Notes: generated from the letters alone by a model not told the origin. DNA of 64,000 nt from Bacteroidales bacterium (GCA_016715075.1 JADKBK010000019.1:1-64000); one strand, 5' to 3'; shown: positions 1-9,872, counted from the stretch's first letter. Program-made: numbers and translations.

Positions 1-1382
1 ATAATCAATCTTCGATCTTGCCTCTTCCGGTGACCCGGCATTACCGCACGCTGCCTGAACAAAAAGGGAAGCGCCGAGTACAGTGGTCTCTTTCTGGTCT
101 ATTATTTTAATCGGAACTCCGGTATAGTTGGCCCGGAGCTTATTCCACAACCTGTTTTTTGATCCGCCCCCTACGCAAAGAATGCTGGGAGTCTTGAAAT
201 CTCCGGCTTCTTCCAGGGCTCTTTTGCCTTCAGCGAGTCTTTTGGATAGAGCTTCAAGCATTGCACGGTATATTTCATCACGGGTTGATTCCATTGTGAG
301 GCCAAGGATCTGGCCGCCCGGATTGCCTTTAAGCTCTTCGTAGAATTTTGGCACAACACTTACCCGTTGCATCCCGGTGGAACTTTTTCAGCGCCGGCAA
401 TCATTCTCTCATATGCATCTTTTTAAGATCCATGAAGAGATTTCTCGGGCCCACTCAAGATTCCTGAGGCGATCCATTGATTGCCAATATTATATAAATT
501 TGGTCTGGTATCCAGTTCGGTTGTAATACCTAAATCGAACTGTTTCCGGCCTGATCTGAATTTTTCTGACCGGACCATCAGTATTTCCCAGGTCCCTGAA
601 CTCAGAACCGGCTGGTTTATTTCTGCACCTGAACCGAAAACAGCAAATTGAGTATCATGACCTGTAGCTACAACAGGAATACCGTCGGGAATAGCAGTTT
701 CCAGAGCTGCCTTCTTGCTTATTCTGCCGGTAATAGTCCCGGCCTCTGCTATATCGCCAAATTTGTCAGAAGGGAAACTGATCTTATTCAGAATGTTTTC
801 GGAGAAATCTCTTTTTTCAAGTGACGTAACCATCGATGTACCTGCCATAGTTGTGTCATTTATCATTTCTCCTGTCAGAAAAAGAGAAAAGATGGATGGC
901 ATGAAGAGAAATCTGTCGCTTTTTTCAACGAGCTCAGGCTTTTGCTCCCTGAACCAGATCAGTTTGTTTATTGTATTAAAGGTAAAAGGCAATACTCCGC
1001 ATTCCGAATATAATTCGTCCATTGGAATGTACTTCCCTATATTTGCCATAATGGAGTTTGTCCTTTCGCACTGCCAGGAGATGACAGGGTAGAGCATCCT
1101 TCCCGATTTGTCAAAAAGGGTTCCATCGACTCCGAAAGTGGTCACTGTGACCCCGGCTATTCTCTCCTTATCAATCTCTTTGATAACTTTATGGGATGCT
1201 CTGCACATCTTTTCCCATATCTCATTTACATCCCATATCCTGTAGGAAGGGTAAAGGGGATCTGGTTTTGTATTGTTCTGATATGATTCTGATGCAAGGA
1301 TTTCGCCATTGGCATTGATTGCCACAGCCCTTACGTTTGTAGCTCCGCAGTCAAATACAATAATAATGTCTGCCTTTGGCAT
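1..1382 (-). CDS. fucK: L-fuculokinase, frameshifted, C-terminus beyond window
   Basis: FGGY-family sugar kinase that phosphorylates L-fuculose in the cytoplasm, the step after FucI. The N-terminal phosphate-binding motif DCGATNVR (residues 11-18 from the ATG at 1382) matches the family, and a start at 1382 fits better than the in-frame ATG at 1412. The open frame ends at 423, but FucK-like sequence continues in other frames: ERMIAGAEKVPPGCNG, then VVPKFYEELKGNPGG, then the conserved VGGGSKNRLWN near 130-200. Restoring one protein needs about four single-base insertions between 360 and 460. The gene still runs into the window edge at position 1. It lies downstream of fucI and a DUF5362 gene on the same strand. 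Family assignment is firm. Whether the breaks are biological or sequencing errors is open; errors are favoured because hpt and the gene at 7462-9428 show the same pattern. Confidence 0.85.
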
Positions 1383-1473
1383 AATCTGGTTTTTTAAAAT
1401 CTGATAACCCAAATATACCCGTATTTTTAGATTTACAGAATACTAAATAGAACTAATGTAAATTTTCAGGATC

Positions 1474-1926
1474 TTAAATGCCCTGAAGAAATGATTTCCA
1501 GATTCCTGTAAATAAAAGGCTGGAGAAATAACCCGCAATGAGTAAAATAACCAGAATGCCAATAAAAATAAAGAAGCGTTTAATATCTCTGATTGCGTGA
1601 TGTATAGATTTTCGGTCTCGTGTTGTTACAAAATCTGCCAGATGTTTTGAAAAGCGGTAAAGGAAAAATATCGGGAAGAAATCGATAAGAGCGACCCCGG
1701 CAAAAGCAGCAATTACCAGCAGGTCAGGAATTCCCGGAATTTTATTGCTCTGGTTAAATGCTGTAAAAAAGGTTCCGGTCAGAATTCCCAGAATAATAAT
1801 AAGTCCCAGGAAAATGAAACCCGTAACTGAGAGAAACATTGTCCATTTTCTCAGTGTGTTCAGGTTTCTTAAAGTGCCCGGGCTTATATCAATTTTTGAC
1901 GCATCCGGAGTATTTCCCATAACCAT
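1474..1926 (-). CDS. DUF5362-like small membrane protein
   Basis: A 150-residue protein with three to four hydrophobic segments: around residues 29-52, a pair near 66-90, and one near 114-140. A basic stretch (TTRDRKSIHHAIRDIKR) lies between the last two. The pattern of two helices, a cytoplasmic LYRFS-like turn and a final FIGIL helix resembles the DUF5362 family, common in Bacteroidota and without a known role. It lies between fucI and fucK on the same strand, so it is probably cotranscribed with them. Nothing in the sequence suggests sugar transport: it is too short, and no permease signature is visible. Start could be 1926 or the ATG two codons later. Confidence 0.6.
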   Translation of the reverse strand: MVMGNTPDASKIDISPGTLRNLNTLRKWTMFLSVTGFIFLGLIIILGILTGTFFTAFNQSNKIPGIPDLLVIAAFAGVALIDFFPIFFLYRFSKHLADFVTTRDRKSIHHAIRDIKRFFIFIGILVILLIAGYFSSLLFTGIWKSFLQGI

Positions 1927-2091
1927 CTAATCAGATTTATATTTAGTAAGCTTTAAAAAATGGCAATGACAATTTATTCAGAAGGGATATTATTTCCAAA
2001 TTAAATTGTTTCACAGGTAAAGGGGTGTTGAAGAATTGAGTCTCATTACACCCCCATATGATTAGCTTATATTAGCCAGAGCTATACCATG

Positions 2092-3894
2092 TTATTTATA
2101 GAGGGCTCCGTATGTTTGGCAAGCTCTGTAATCGGAACTTTCCTTATCCATACCAAAGGCGCTCCATGCGCTGGGACGGAAGACCTTCTCCTCAACAACG
2201 TTATGCATACAGACTGGTATTCTTAATATTGATGCAAGAGTAATAAGATCGGCTCCGATGTGTCCGTAGCTTGATGAACTGTGGTTTGCACCCCAGTTTG
2301 CCATAACAGAATAGACATCGGTAAATGGTCCTTTACCAGTCAGTCTTGGAGCAAACCATGTTGTTGGCCATGTTGGATCAGTTCTGTCAGTAAGTATCTT
2401 GTTCATCTTTTCCGGAAGTTCAACGGTATAGCCTTCGGCAATCTGGAGAACCGGACCCAGTCCTTTTACCAGGTTGACCCTGGAGATTGTAATAGGCATT
2501 GTTCCTTTTGTCTCGAAATGTGAAGAGAAGCCTCCTCCCCTGAAATATCCCAGGCTTGCCGGTTCCCATAGTGTTGCTTCGAGGCAGGCTTCTGCATCTT
2601 TGCCTGAGATTTCCCAGAAAGGCTTAATGCAATTTTCTCCTTTATTCAGCTGTCTTCCTGAAAAGTCGAGAGCTGATGCGCCAGAATTAATAAGATGAAT
2701 GACTCCATTTGCGGCGAGTCCCTCGGGTTTAATCTTTGTCACCCTGTGTATTGCCTCAGGGCTCCAATATGTACGGATATCAGAAAACATCTGTGCAGTA
2801 TTGCTGAGGAGATAGCCAAAGAGCATCGGGACACCATTCATGGCATCATTTTCTGTAGCAACCAGGTAGGGAGGTCTGATACCATTCCAGTCAAATGATG
2901 AACAGAGAATAGCTTCGAGAAAGTCGCCATTAGGCATATGGTCTGTCCACTGGCGCTGTCCCTGGAAACCTGAAAGTATGGCATTATGACCCATAGCTTC
3001 TTCACCGTAGCCCAGTTTGGTCAGCCTGGGATTACCTACCATCAGGTCCCTGGCTATAAGAGTCATTTTAACAACAATCTCCCATTCCTCATCCTTCTTT
3101 TTTCTTGAATGAGGCGCCTGATTGAGGTCTTTCCCCTCCTTACAATATTTCTTTGTCCATTCCAGCGCTTTAACGAATTCCTCCTTGTCATAAATTTCTT
3201 CATTAAGCCGGCGGTTGAACTCGCTCATGTCTATATACTCGTTTCTCATGCCAAGATATTCCTGGAAGAAATCCTCTCTTACAATTGATCCGGCTATGCC
3301 CATGGAAACTGCTCCCATTGAGAGATATGATTTGCCCTTCATATAGGCAGCTGCGAGCCCTGCTTTTATAAATCTGAGAATCTTTTCACTTACGTCTTCA
3401 GGGATGCTCTGGTCGCCTGAATCCTGAACATCATGTCCGTAAATTCCAAAAGCAGGCAATCCCTTCATTGTATGCCCGGCAAGTGCAGCAGCAAGGTAGA
3501 CAGCTCCCGGACGTTCTGTCCCATTAAATCCCCAAATGGCTTTTGGTATTTCGGGGTTCATATCGATCGTTTCACTTCCATAGCACCAGCACGGGGTAAC
3601 AGTCAGGCTCACTCCAATACCATTTTTGCTGAATTTGTCAGCACATCTGGCCGCTTCAGCAACTCCTCCTATACATGTATCCGCTATGACGCACTCAACA
3701 GGTTTACCGTTCGGATATCTGAGTGTTGATGAAATAAGCTTTGCGGCATTTTTAGCCATATTCATTGTCTGATCCTCAAGAGATTCCCTGACACCATTCA
3801 TCCTGCCATCAATAACCGGACGTATCCCGACTTTAGGGAAATCACCAATAACTGTCTGATAGTTATTGTTTATTTTCAACTCATTATTAGCCAT
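2092..3894 (-). CDS. fucI: L-fucose isomerase
   Basis: Cytoplasmic Mn-dependent aldose-ketose isomerase converting L-fucose to L-fuculose. The 600-residue length fits the family (about 590). Conserved blocks are clear: ILSGFQGQRQWTD (306-318), SSFDWNG (332-338), ATENDAMNG with the metal ligand Glu348, Asp372 in SDIRTYW, and GANHSSSSYGH with His538. These correspond to Glu337, Asp361 and His528 of the E. coli enzyme. The C-terminal PSAW...DYRACQTYGALYK block is also typical. It is the first gene of the minus-strand fuc cluster, with a promoter-like TATATTTG just upstream. No fucose permease or aldolase is visible in the window. Confidence 0.97.
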   Translation of the reverse strand: MANNELKINNNYQTVIGDFPKVGIRPVIDGRMNGVRESLEDQTMNMAKNAAKLISSTLRYPNGKPVECVIADTCIGGVAEAARCADKFSKNGIGVSLTVTPCWCYGSETIDMNPEIPKAIWGFNGTERPGAVYLAAALAGHTMKGLPAFGIYGHDVQDSGDQSIPEDVSEKILRFIKAGLAAAYMKGKSYLSMGAVSMGIAGSIVREDFFQEYLGMRNEYIDMSEFNRRLNEEIYDKEEFVKALEWTKKYCKEGKDLNQAPHSRKKKDEEWEIVVKMTLIARDLMVGNPRLTKLGYGEEAMGHNAILSGFQGQRQWTDHMPNGDFLEAILCSSFDWNGIRPPYLVATENDAMNGVPMLFGYLLSNTAQMFSDIRTYWSPEAIHRVTKIKPEGLAANGVIHLINSGASALDFSGRQLNKGENCIKPFWEISGKDAEACLEATLWEPASLGYFRGGGFSSHFETKGTMPITISRVNLVKGLGPVLQIAEGYTVELPEKMNKILTDRTDPTWPTTWFAPRLTGKGPFTDVYSVMANWGANHSSSSYGHIGADLITLASILRIPVCMHNVVEEKVFRPSAWSAFGMDKESSDYRACQTYGALYK

Positions 3895-3937
3895 CAGTAT
3901 AATATTTTAGTTAAGAATAAAATTAGAATAAGGTCAA

Positions 3938-3945
3938 CAAATATA
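3938..3945 (-). promoter_or_regulatory. -7 promoter element upstream of fucI
   Basis: On the minus strand this reads TATATTTG, a perfect match to the Bacteroidota -7 consensus TAnnTTTG, 43 bases before the fucI ATG. No good TTTG is seen at the expected -33 distance, so the assignment rests on one box. Confidence 0.5.
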
Positions 3946-3988
3946 AGTTTTTCAACGTAAAACCTTTGTGATCTATGTTCTTTTTGAC

Positions 3989-4058
3989 CCCCAAACCCCC
4001 AGGGAGGGCTTATAATTCTATCGGATCCGAACTCCCCCATTGGGGGGCCCGGGGGTGA
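3989..4058. repeat. C/G-run inverted repeat (MITE-like), copy 1
   Basis: Runs of C (ACCCCCAAACCCCC) open the element and runs of G (GGGGGGCCCGGGGGTG) close it, so it can fold into a long hairpin. The same opening and closing motifs recur at 48960-49036, with a related form at 12752-12836. It sits in the divergent gap between fucI and lipA, just upstream of the lipA promoter. Confidence 0.6.
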
Positions 4059-4102
4059 AAATTTCCAGCAGTGAATATTTCTACTGCCTAACTCATTTTT
4101 TG

Positions 4103-4110
4103 TAACTTTG
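4103..4110 (+). promoter_or_regulatory. -7 promoter element for lipA-lipB-recJ
   Basis: TAACTTTG matches the TAnnTTTG consensus 28 bases before the lipA ATG. The -33 region contains only a weak ATTTC. A transcript would start near 4116 with a short leader. Confidence 0.55.
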
Positions 4111-4138
4111 CCCCCTGATAAGATTCATTATTTCAGGT

Positions 4139-4993
4139 ATGCAGAAAGGAAGGCGTTTACCCGCGTGGCTTAAAATGCAGAGAGCCAGCGGTGAAAATTA
4201 TTCGATTGTAAAACAGGTTGTTGCATCCAATAAACTTCATACAATCTGCACCAGCGGAAATTGTCCGAATATAGGTGAATGCTGGAATTCCGGCACAGCC
4301 ACCTTTATGATCCTTGGCAATATCTGTACCAGGGCATGCAGATTTTGCGCAACAAAAACAGGGAAACCACTTCCTCCAGATACTGAAGAACCCGCAAGAC
4401 TGGCATCAGCAGTCAAAGCGATGCACTTACGCCACTGTGTAATAACATCTGTCGATCGCGATGATCTCGATGACGGAGGAGCATCAGTATGGGCACATAC
4501 TATTAAATACATAAAAAAAGAAAATCACGGAACCACAATAGAAGCTTTAATTCCTGATTTTGATGGCCTTCATGCAAATATTTTAAAGGTAATAAAGGCT
4601 GCTCCTGAAGTAATATCGCATAATATTGAAACTGTCAGGCGGCTGACACCCGTAATCCGTACAAAAGCAAAATATGACATGAGCCTTGATGTGCTTCGGT
4701 TCATAGCGTCAGAAGGAGCCGTAGCAAAATCAGGTTTCATGCTTGGACTGGGGGAGACGGAGGACGAAGTCGTTGAAACGATAACTGATATCTATGCTAC
4801 CGGCTGCAAAATTCTCACCATAGGTCAATACCTTCAGCCAACAATGGATCATATTCAGGTTGCGGAATATATTACACCTCAAAAGTTTGAAGAATACAGG
4901 CTGTTATCCCTGAAAATGGGGTTTTCATTTGTGGAAAGCGGCCCTCTTGTCCGCTCATCTTTTCATGCGGAAAAACATGTAAAGTCAAGATAA
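4139..4993 (+). CDS. lipA: lipoyl synthase
   Basis: Radical SAM enzyme that inserts two sulfurs into protein-bound octanoyl groups. Both iron-sulfur cluster motifs are visible: the LipA-specific CX4CX5C (Cys37, Cys42, Cys48) and the radical-SAM CX3CX2C (Cys63, Cys67, Cys70). The C-terminal RSSFHAEKH block is the conserved RSS motif of the auxiliary cluster. Length 284 is normal for the family. It is the first gene of a lipA-lipB-recJ run on the plus strand, so lipoate synthesis and octanoyl transfer are encoded side by side. Confidence 0.97.
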   Translation: MQKGRRLPAWLKMQRASGENYSIVKQVVASNKLHTICTSGNCPNIGECWNSGTATFMILGNICTRACRFCATKTGKPLPPDTEEPARLASAVKAMHLRHCVITSVDRDDLDDGGASVWAHTIKYIKKENHGTTIEALIPDFDGLHANILKVIKAAPEVISHNIETVRRLTPVIRTKAKYDMSLDVLRFIASEGAVAKSGFMLGLGETEDEVVETITDIYATGCKILTIGQYLQPTMDHIQVAEYITPQKFEEYRLLSLKMGFSFVESGPLVRSSFHAEKHVKSR

Positions 4994-5032
4994 ATTTAAC
5001 TATATTGGCATAACTTTATATCAAGATGATAA

Positions 5033-5746
5033 TTGAATTATAGTGTTGTATATAAGGATATTGGTCTTAAAGATTATAAAGAAACCTGGGATTATCAGGT
5101 AGGTATCTTTACGGAACTGTTGGCCGCCAAAAAAAGCGGATCCGGGGCAGGAGATCCCGTCGGGAATCCTCCCCCGGGTACTCTGATCTTTGTTGAACAT
5201 CCTCATGTTTACACACTTGGGAAAAGCGGTCTGGAAAATAATCTTCTTCTGGACAATTTGCAGCTTCAGGGCAAAGGGGCATCTTTTTACAGGATCGACA
5301 GGGGAGGTGATATCACATATCATGGTCCCGGACAGATAGTTGGATATCCGATTTTTGATCTGGAGCTGATAGGAATAGGCTTAAGAGATTATATTTTCAA
5401 GCTTGAAGAAGCTGTTATAAGAACAGTTGGAGAATTTGGCATCAGCAGTTCAAGGCTGGAGGGAGGAACAGGTGTATGGCTTGAACCGGAAGTGAAGGGA
5501 CGGGCAAGAAAAATCTGTGCAATTGGAGTAAAGGCAAGCAGATATATAACTATGCATGGTTTTGCCTTCAATGTAAACACGGATCTGAGCTGGTTTAAAA
5601 ATATTAACCCCTGTGGCTTCACTGATAAGGGAGTGACATCACTCTGTGAAGAGTTGGGAGGGATTCAGGATATTAACATGGTCAAAGAGCTTGTCAAAAA
5701 AAATTTGCAGGAGGTATTTAACCTCGAATGGACAAATCAATTATAG
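5033..5746 (+). CDS. lipB: octanoyl-[acyl carrier protein]:protein octanoyltransferase
   Basis: Transfers octanoyl groups from ACP to lipoyl domains, supplying the LipA substrate. The RGGDITYHGPGQ motif (residues 90-101) is diagnostic, and the catalytic pair is present as Lys160 (ARKICAIGVK) and Cys194 (INPCGF). Length is 237 residues. The best start in frame is a TTG at 5033: an ATG at 5026 is in another frame and stops at once. It follows lipA by 39 bases and ends one base before the recJ ATG, so the three genes are probably one transcript. The insert KKSGSGAGDPVGNPPPG near residue 33 lengthens a loop. Confidence 0.95.
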   Translation: MNYSVVYKDIGLKDYKETWDYQVGIFTELLAAKKSGSGAGDPVGNPPPGTLIFVEHPHVYTLGKSGLENNLLLDNLQLQGKGASFYRIDRGGDITYHGPGQIVGYPIFDLELIGIGLRDYIFKLEEAVIRTVGEFGISSSRLEGGTGVWLEPEVKGRARKICAIGVKASRYITMHGFAFNVNTDLSWFKNINPCGFTDKGVTSLCEELGGIQDINMVKELVKKNLQEVFNLEWTNQL

Positions 5747-5747
5747 G

Positions 5748-7469
5748 ATGGATAAAAGATGGGTTGTGAAGGAGAAAGGTGATATTGCAGTTGTGAAACA
5801 GTTGGCAGGTACCCTTGGTGTGTCTGATTCTCTGGCAAACCTTATGGTCCAGAGAAATATTACTTCTGCCGCTGAAGCGAAGGCCTTTTTTACTCCAAGT
5901 CTCGATTATCTTCATGATCCTTTTCTGATGAAGGACATGAATATTGCTGTTGACAGGATTTCAACAGCAGTAAAGAAGAATGAGAAAATCCTGGTATACG
6001 GCGACTATGATGTTGACGGCACTACTGCTGTTGCCCTGATGTATTCCTTCCTGAAGGATCAGTATTCGAATGTTGACTACTACATACCCGACAGGTATAA
6101 AGAGGGTTACGGAGTCTCATTCCAGGGGCTTGATTATGCCTGTCAGACCAATTGTAAATTGGTTATCACACTGGACTGCGGGATAAAAGCTGTGGAGAAG
6201 GTCAAATATGCCAGGACGAAAGGGCTGGATGTAATTATATGTGACCATCATTACCCTGGTGATGAGATCCCCAAAGCGCTTGCTGTGCTTGATCCGAAGC
6301 AGCCTTTGTGCAACTATCCTTATAAAGAGCTTTCAGGCTGCGGTGTCGGGTTCAAACTTATCCATGCCTATTCAAGGGTTCACGGGATACCATTCAGCGC
6401 AATATTTAATTATCTTGATCTTGTTGCGGTTAGCATCGCATCCGATATTGTACCTATAACTGGTGAGAACAGAGTGCTCGCCTATTTTGGACTGAAACAG
6501 CTTAATGAATCACCCCGTACCGGTCTGAAGGAGATCATTCGTGAATCGGAAGTTACCCGGGCGCTCACAGTCGAGGATGTAGTTTTTAAGATTGGGCCAA
6601 GGATAAATGCTGCCGGACGAATGGAGACGGGGAGTAAAGCTGTTGATTTACTGGTATCAAGCGATACAAAGCTTGCTATTGGAATAAGCAAGGAGATCAG
6701 TAATTTCAATATCGAACGCAGGAGCGTTGACCGGATAATTACCACTGAAGCCATGCGTATGATCTCAGAAGATCAGCGCAATGTTAATTCAAGAACAACA
6801 GTACTGTATAATCCTACCTGGAAAAAAGGTGTCATTGGCATTGTAGCCTCAAGGCTTATTGAAACATATTACAGGCCTACTGTAATTCTGACTGAATCAA
6901 ATGGTTTTGCAACCGGCTCAGCCAGATCTGTTCAGGGTTATGATCTCTATCAGGCAATTGAAGCCTGCAGCGATCTGCTGGAGAGTTTTGGAGGTCATAT
7001 GTTTGCCGCAGGATTAACCCTGAAAAAAGAAAATATAAAACCATTTATGGAGAGGTTCGAAAATCATGTTTATAAAACAATCACCGATGAACAGCTTATA
7101 CCCAGGGTTTTCATAGATACAGAACTCTCCTTCTCTGAGATAAATGAAGATTTCTTCAAAACGATGAGCCAATTTCAGCCTTTTGGCCCTGAAAACATGT
7201 CACCGGTGTTTGTGTCAAGAAATGTATTTGATACCGGATCAGGCCGGATGGTCGGTTCCAACGGAGAACATCTTAAACTCGATCTGTGCCAGGAATCCAC
7301 GGGGCAGAAGAGTTTTCCTGCTATTGCCTTCAACCAGGCAAACCATTTCGAATATATCCGCGGCGGTAATCCATTTGATATTTGTTATTCTCTGGAAATG
7401 AATGAATTCCGAGGCAATAAGAATCTCCAGCTTAATATACGTGACATAAAAACGCCTGACTCTATATAA
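5748..7469 (+). CDS. recJ: single-stranded-DNA-specific exonuclease RecJ
   Basis: 5'-3' single-strand DNA exonuclease of the DHH phosphoesterase superfamily, acting in recombination and mismatch repair. Motif I is VYGDYDVDGTTA (83-94), the DHH triad is at 166-168 (CDHHYPGDE), GCGVGFK follows, and RINAAGRMETG marks the end of the DHH domain. The DHHA1 part has GGHMFAAGL, and the C-terminal OB-like domain begins with PFGPENMSPVF. The start chosen is the ATG at 5748, one base after the lipB stop, giving 573 residues, as in E. coli RecJ (577). The longer open frame from 5646 lies inside lipB. Confidence 0.96.
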   Translation: MDKRWVVKEKGDIAVVKQLAGTLGVSDSLANLMVQRNITSAAEAKAFFTPSLDYLHDPFLMKDMNIAVDRISTAVKKNEKILVYGDYDVDGTTAVALMYSFLKDQYSNVDYYIPDRYKEGYGVSFQGLDYACQTNCKLVITLDCGIKAVEKVKYARTKGLDVIICDHHYPGDEIPKALAVLDPKQPLCNYPYKELSGCGVGFKLIHAYSRVHGIPFSAIFNYLDLVAVSIASDIVPITGENRVLAYFGLKQLNESPRTGLKEIIRESEVTRALTVEDVVFKIGPRINAAGRMETGSKAVDLLVSSDTKLAIGISKEISNFNIERRSVDRIITTEAMRMISEDQRNVNSRTTVLYNPTWKKGVIGIVASRLIETYYRPTVILTESNGFATGSARSVQGYDLYQAIEACSDLLESFGGHMFAAGLTLKKENIKPFMERFENHVYKTITDEQLIPRVFIDTELSFSEINEDFFKTMSQFQPFGPENMSPVFVSRNVFDTGSGRMVGSNGEHLKLDLCQESTGQKSFPAIAFNQANHFEYIRGGNPFDICYSLEMNEFRGNKNLQLNIRDIKTPDSI

Positions 7470-9428
7470 AAATTTTCAACTGCAATCTGAACTCCTCAGT
7501 GTCGGTGATTAAACCTGTAGTTTCACTTTCAGACAGTACTCCATATTTAAATCTCAATTCAGCCTTGCCTGAAATTTTCCATCCTGCCATGATGTAAAAC
7601 CGGCTGCCTTTTCCATACATGGCAGGAATACTGTAAGTATACAAAAGGTCATTCTCCCAGGAATAAATCCTTGAATCCCAATCATCTGTCCTGAAGATGC
7701 AGTATCTCAGCCAGAAAGTAACGGGAACATTCTCCGGTCTGAAGCTGATATCCTGCAGCAGCTGGACACCCTTGCTGCCTGAAGGATCAATAATTTTGTA
7801 ATCAATCCGGGTCCCGAGAGTCAGATTATTATAAACAGAATATCTGCTGACCATTTTCAGACTCCTTGATATTGTTTTTTTCAGAGCAGGAATTCCTGCG
7901 GTTGTTGAATTATCAGCCATGGAATACCTGTAACTATATAGCCAGTCAAATACAAGTTTTTCGCCCGGCATGTATTTGAAACCCAATTCCCGTTTTACTC
8001 CTGTTGACGGAGAGCTGCACCTGTATTTAAGCCATGGGAAATGTTGTATATAGCATCCGCCCCTGATAAAAAGATGTCTCGCTGCTTCGAAAGTGAAATT
8101 TCCGAGGAGTGATTGTTCTGAATAGCTGCCTGAGGAGCCTCCGGGACCTTTCCCATGAAAACTTGTATAACCCGGGGCATATTTCCAGTATTGAAAATTA
8201 ATGATCAGCCTGTCAGAGGGCCTGAAGGACATTCCCTGGACTATTGCATGTTTTTTAATGTCATTTGCAGACACTTCGCCGAAGAGTAGGATCTTTTTTA
8301 TCAGGCTGGTATAATAGAATGAGGCGACATTGTTGGTCCGGCCTCTGAAGCTGAAAATCTTTTCCGGAGTATTGTAATCCGGCATTGCGGGAAGGGAGAA
8401 CCTGTTTTCTGACCAGGCTATTCCGATACTGATTATCCTGAAATTATACGAAAGGTTTATACCATAAACCGATTCGGAAACGGCATCTCTTTTTTGAAGC
8501 AGGCTTAAGGTATTATGGCTCCCTGACTTATAAAAACTCCCGATATAGTCTCCCGAATTACCATTTTCTGTACCGATAGTGGCATCTATATTATTCCTGG
8601 AGCAGAATAATGAGATATCCGCGTTTTTAATTGCCAGCTGAGTGGCGATACCTCTGAAAAAGATGTTTTCATCAGTGGATGTATATGGTTTGATTTCATT
8701 GGTTGCCGACATATACCCTTGTGAGGTAAGGGAAAGGCCTGTGCTTATTCCTGTATTTAAGTTTAGGCCCTGTCCGAATCTTACGGAGTAATCTCCAAGA
8801 ATTACCCGTCTTACCAGCCCTTTGCCAGTATATGCTATGTTAGCCGAGATAAAATCGGGGCTCATTGTCCCCGGGCTAAAAAATTTCTCTCCCTGATCTT
8901 TTTCAAAAATGAGGCCTCCTGTGAAACTGCCAGCGAGGAACTTGTATTTTGTGAGCATTTTCAATGCTGATCCCAGCGATGCAGAGTCATCACCTCCTGT
9001 TTTGTATGAGAGATTGGTGATCACTAAGTGCCTAATCCTGACAGCATCGGGTATTGTTGTTTCTGTGCCGGTTATGGAAGCGAAAGGTATGATCATCTCA
9101 GCGGTGCTCTTGTCAAATCCGGGGATATATGCCAGTTCGTTGAATGAGATAATTCTTCCGTTGGTACGGGAATAATCGGAAAGAGCTTTATCTGGAAATC
9201 TGTGAGAAAGAAGAGGCGTGAGATCTCATTCTGATCGGTGGAGTTGAGGTCTGCGGGATTTTCGGCCAGTTCATAGAGCCGGTCAATATATGCCGAAGCG
9301 GCTTCCTGATCGGCTTCGGATGCTGCCAGGTCCTCCGCAATACTGACGATTGTCTCCGAAAGTTTAGTCTCCTGACAGAAGATTCTGACAGAAAATGTTA
9401 ATATCAGGATGATGAAGCCTGGTTTCAA
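7462..9428 (-). CDS. helix-hairpin-helix domain outer-membrane protein, frameshifted
   Basis: Recognisable as the Bacteroidota family with an N-terminal ComEA-like HhH segment and a long beta-barrel-like remainder. The N-terminal part (from 9428 to about 9186) carries a signal-peptide-like stretch and LNSTDQNEISRLFFLTDFQI. In the next frame the protein continues ALSDYSRTNGRIISFNELAY, then IPGFDKSTAEMIIPF, and on through alternating aromatic/polar strands to 7462. One missing base near 9186 joins the two halves. No ATG fits: the open frame upstream reads through an inserted CACAGAG array, so a TTG at 9428, just before KPGFIILILTFSV, is the likely start. The original start or promoter may have been displaced by the GxxExxY unit. 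The exact function of this family is not known to me. The 3' end overlaps recJ by 8 bases tail to tail. Confidence 0.7.
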
Positions 9429-9445
9429 TTCAGTCTGTTTTTTTG

Positions 9446-9486
9446 TTACACAGAGTTCCACAGAGGAGGCACAGAGATCACAGAGA
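9446..9486 (+). repeat. CACAGAG iteron array, left end of GxxExxY unit
   Basis: Four CACAGAG heptamers at 9449, 9459, 9470 and 9479, spaced 10, 11 and 9 bases, about one helical turn each. The array abuts the stop codon of the GxxExxY gene on one side and the 5' end of the helix-hairpin-helix gene on the other. Confidence 0.85.
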
Positions 9487-9858
9487 TTAAATTCTAAACC
9501 TCTTAATTCCATCCTTTAAAACAATCACATTAAAGTTTATCAATAAGCCTATAGGTTTTCCTGCAAATTTCATATAAGTAAGTATTTGTGCTTCATGAAC
9601 AGGATTAACAATGTCAACTGCCTTTAATTCAATTATCACTATGCTCTCGACCAGAATATCAATGCGATATCCATAATCTAGTTTTATATCCTTATAAATA
9701 ATCGGGACAGGATGTTGTTTCTCAGTTTTTAACCCTTTTTTACTTAGTTCAAAGAATAAACATTCCTCATAGGCAGATTCAAGTAACCCAGGTCCAAGGA
9801 TCCTGTGAACTTCAATAGCACTTCCTATTATTTCCTTAGTTATGACATTTATTTCCAT
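9487..9858 (-). CDS. GxxExxY family protein (PD-(D/E)XK nuclease-like)
   Basis: A 123-residue protein of the GxxExxY family (TIGR04256, related to the PDDEXK_3 Pfam family). The name-giving motif is present as GLLESAY (Gly24, Glu27, Tyr30), preceded by the typical IGSAIEVHRILGPG. A PD-(D/E)XK-like core is visible: Asp67 in YRIDILV, Glu77 and Lys79 in IIELKAV, then HEAQILTYM, which resembles the helix after the core. This predicts a metal-dependent nuclease fold, but no activity is established for the family as far as I know. The start is the ATG at 9858; the frame extends upstream into the repeat array, where no conserved residues lie. It is enclosed by inverted CACAGAG arrays, which suggests the protein acts on or moves with them. 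Confidence 0.9.
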   Translation of the reverse strand: MEINVITKEIIGSAIEVHRILGPGLLESAYEECLFFELSKKGLKTEKQHPVPIIYKDIKLDYGYRIDILVESIVIIELKAVDIVNPVHEAQILTYMKFAGKPIGLLINFNVIVLKDGIKRFRI

Positions 9859-9872
9859 GACTTTAAGATTTT

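Noticed and set aside
9093..9512. Separate 139-residue gene
   Set aside because: It is the N-terminal part of the helix-hairpin-helix gene plus a translation of the CACAGAG array; the missing protein continues in the next frame after about 9186.
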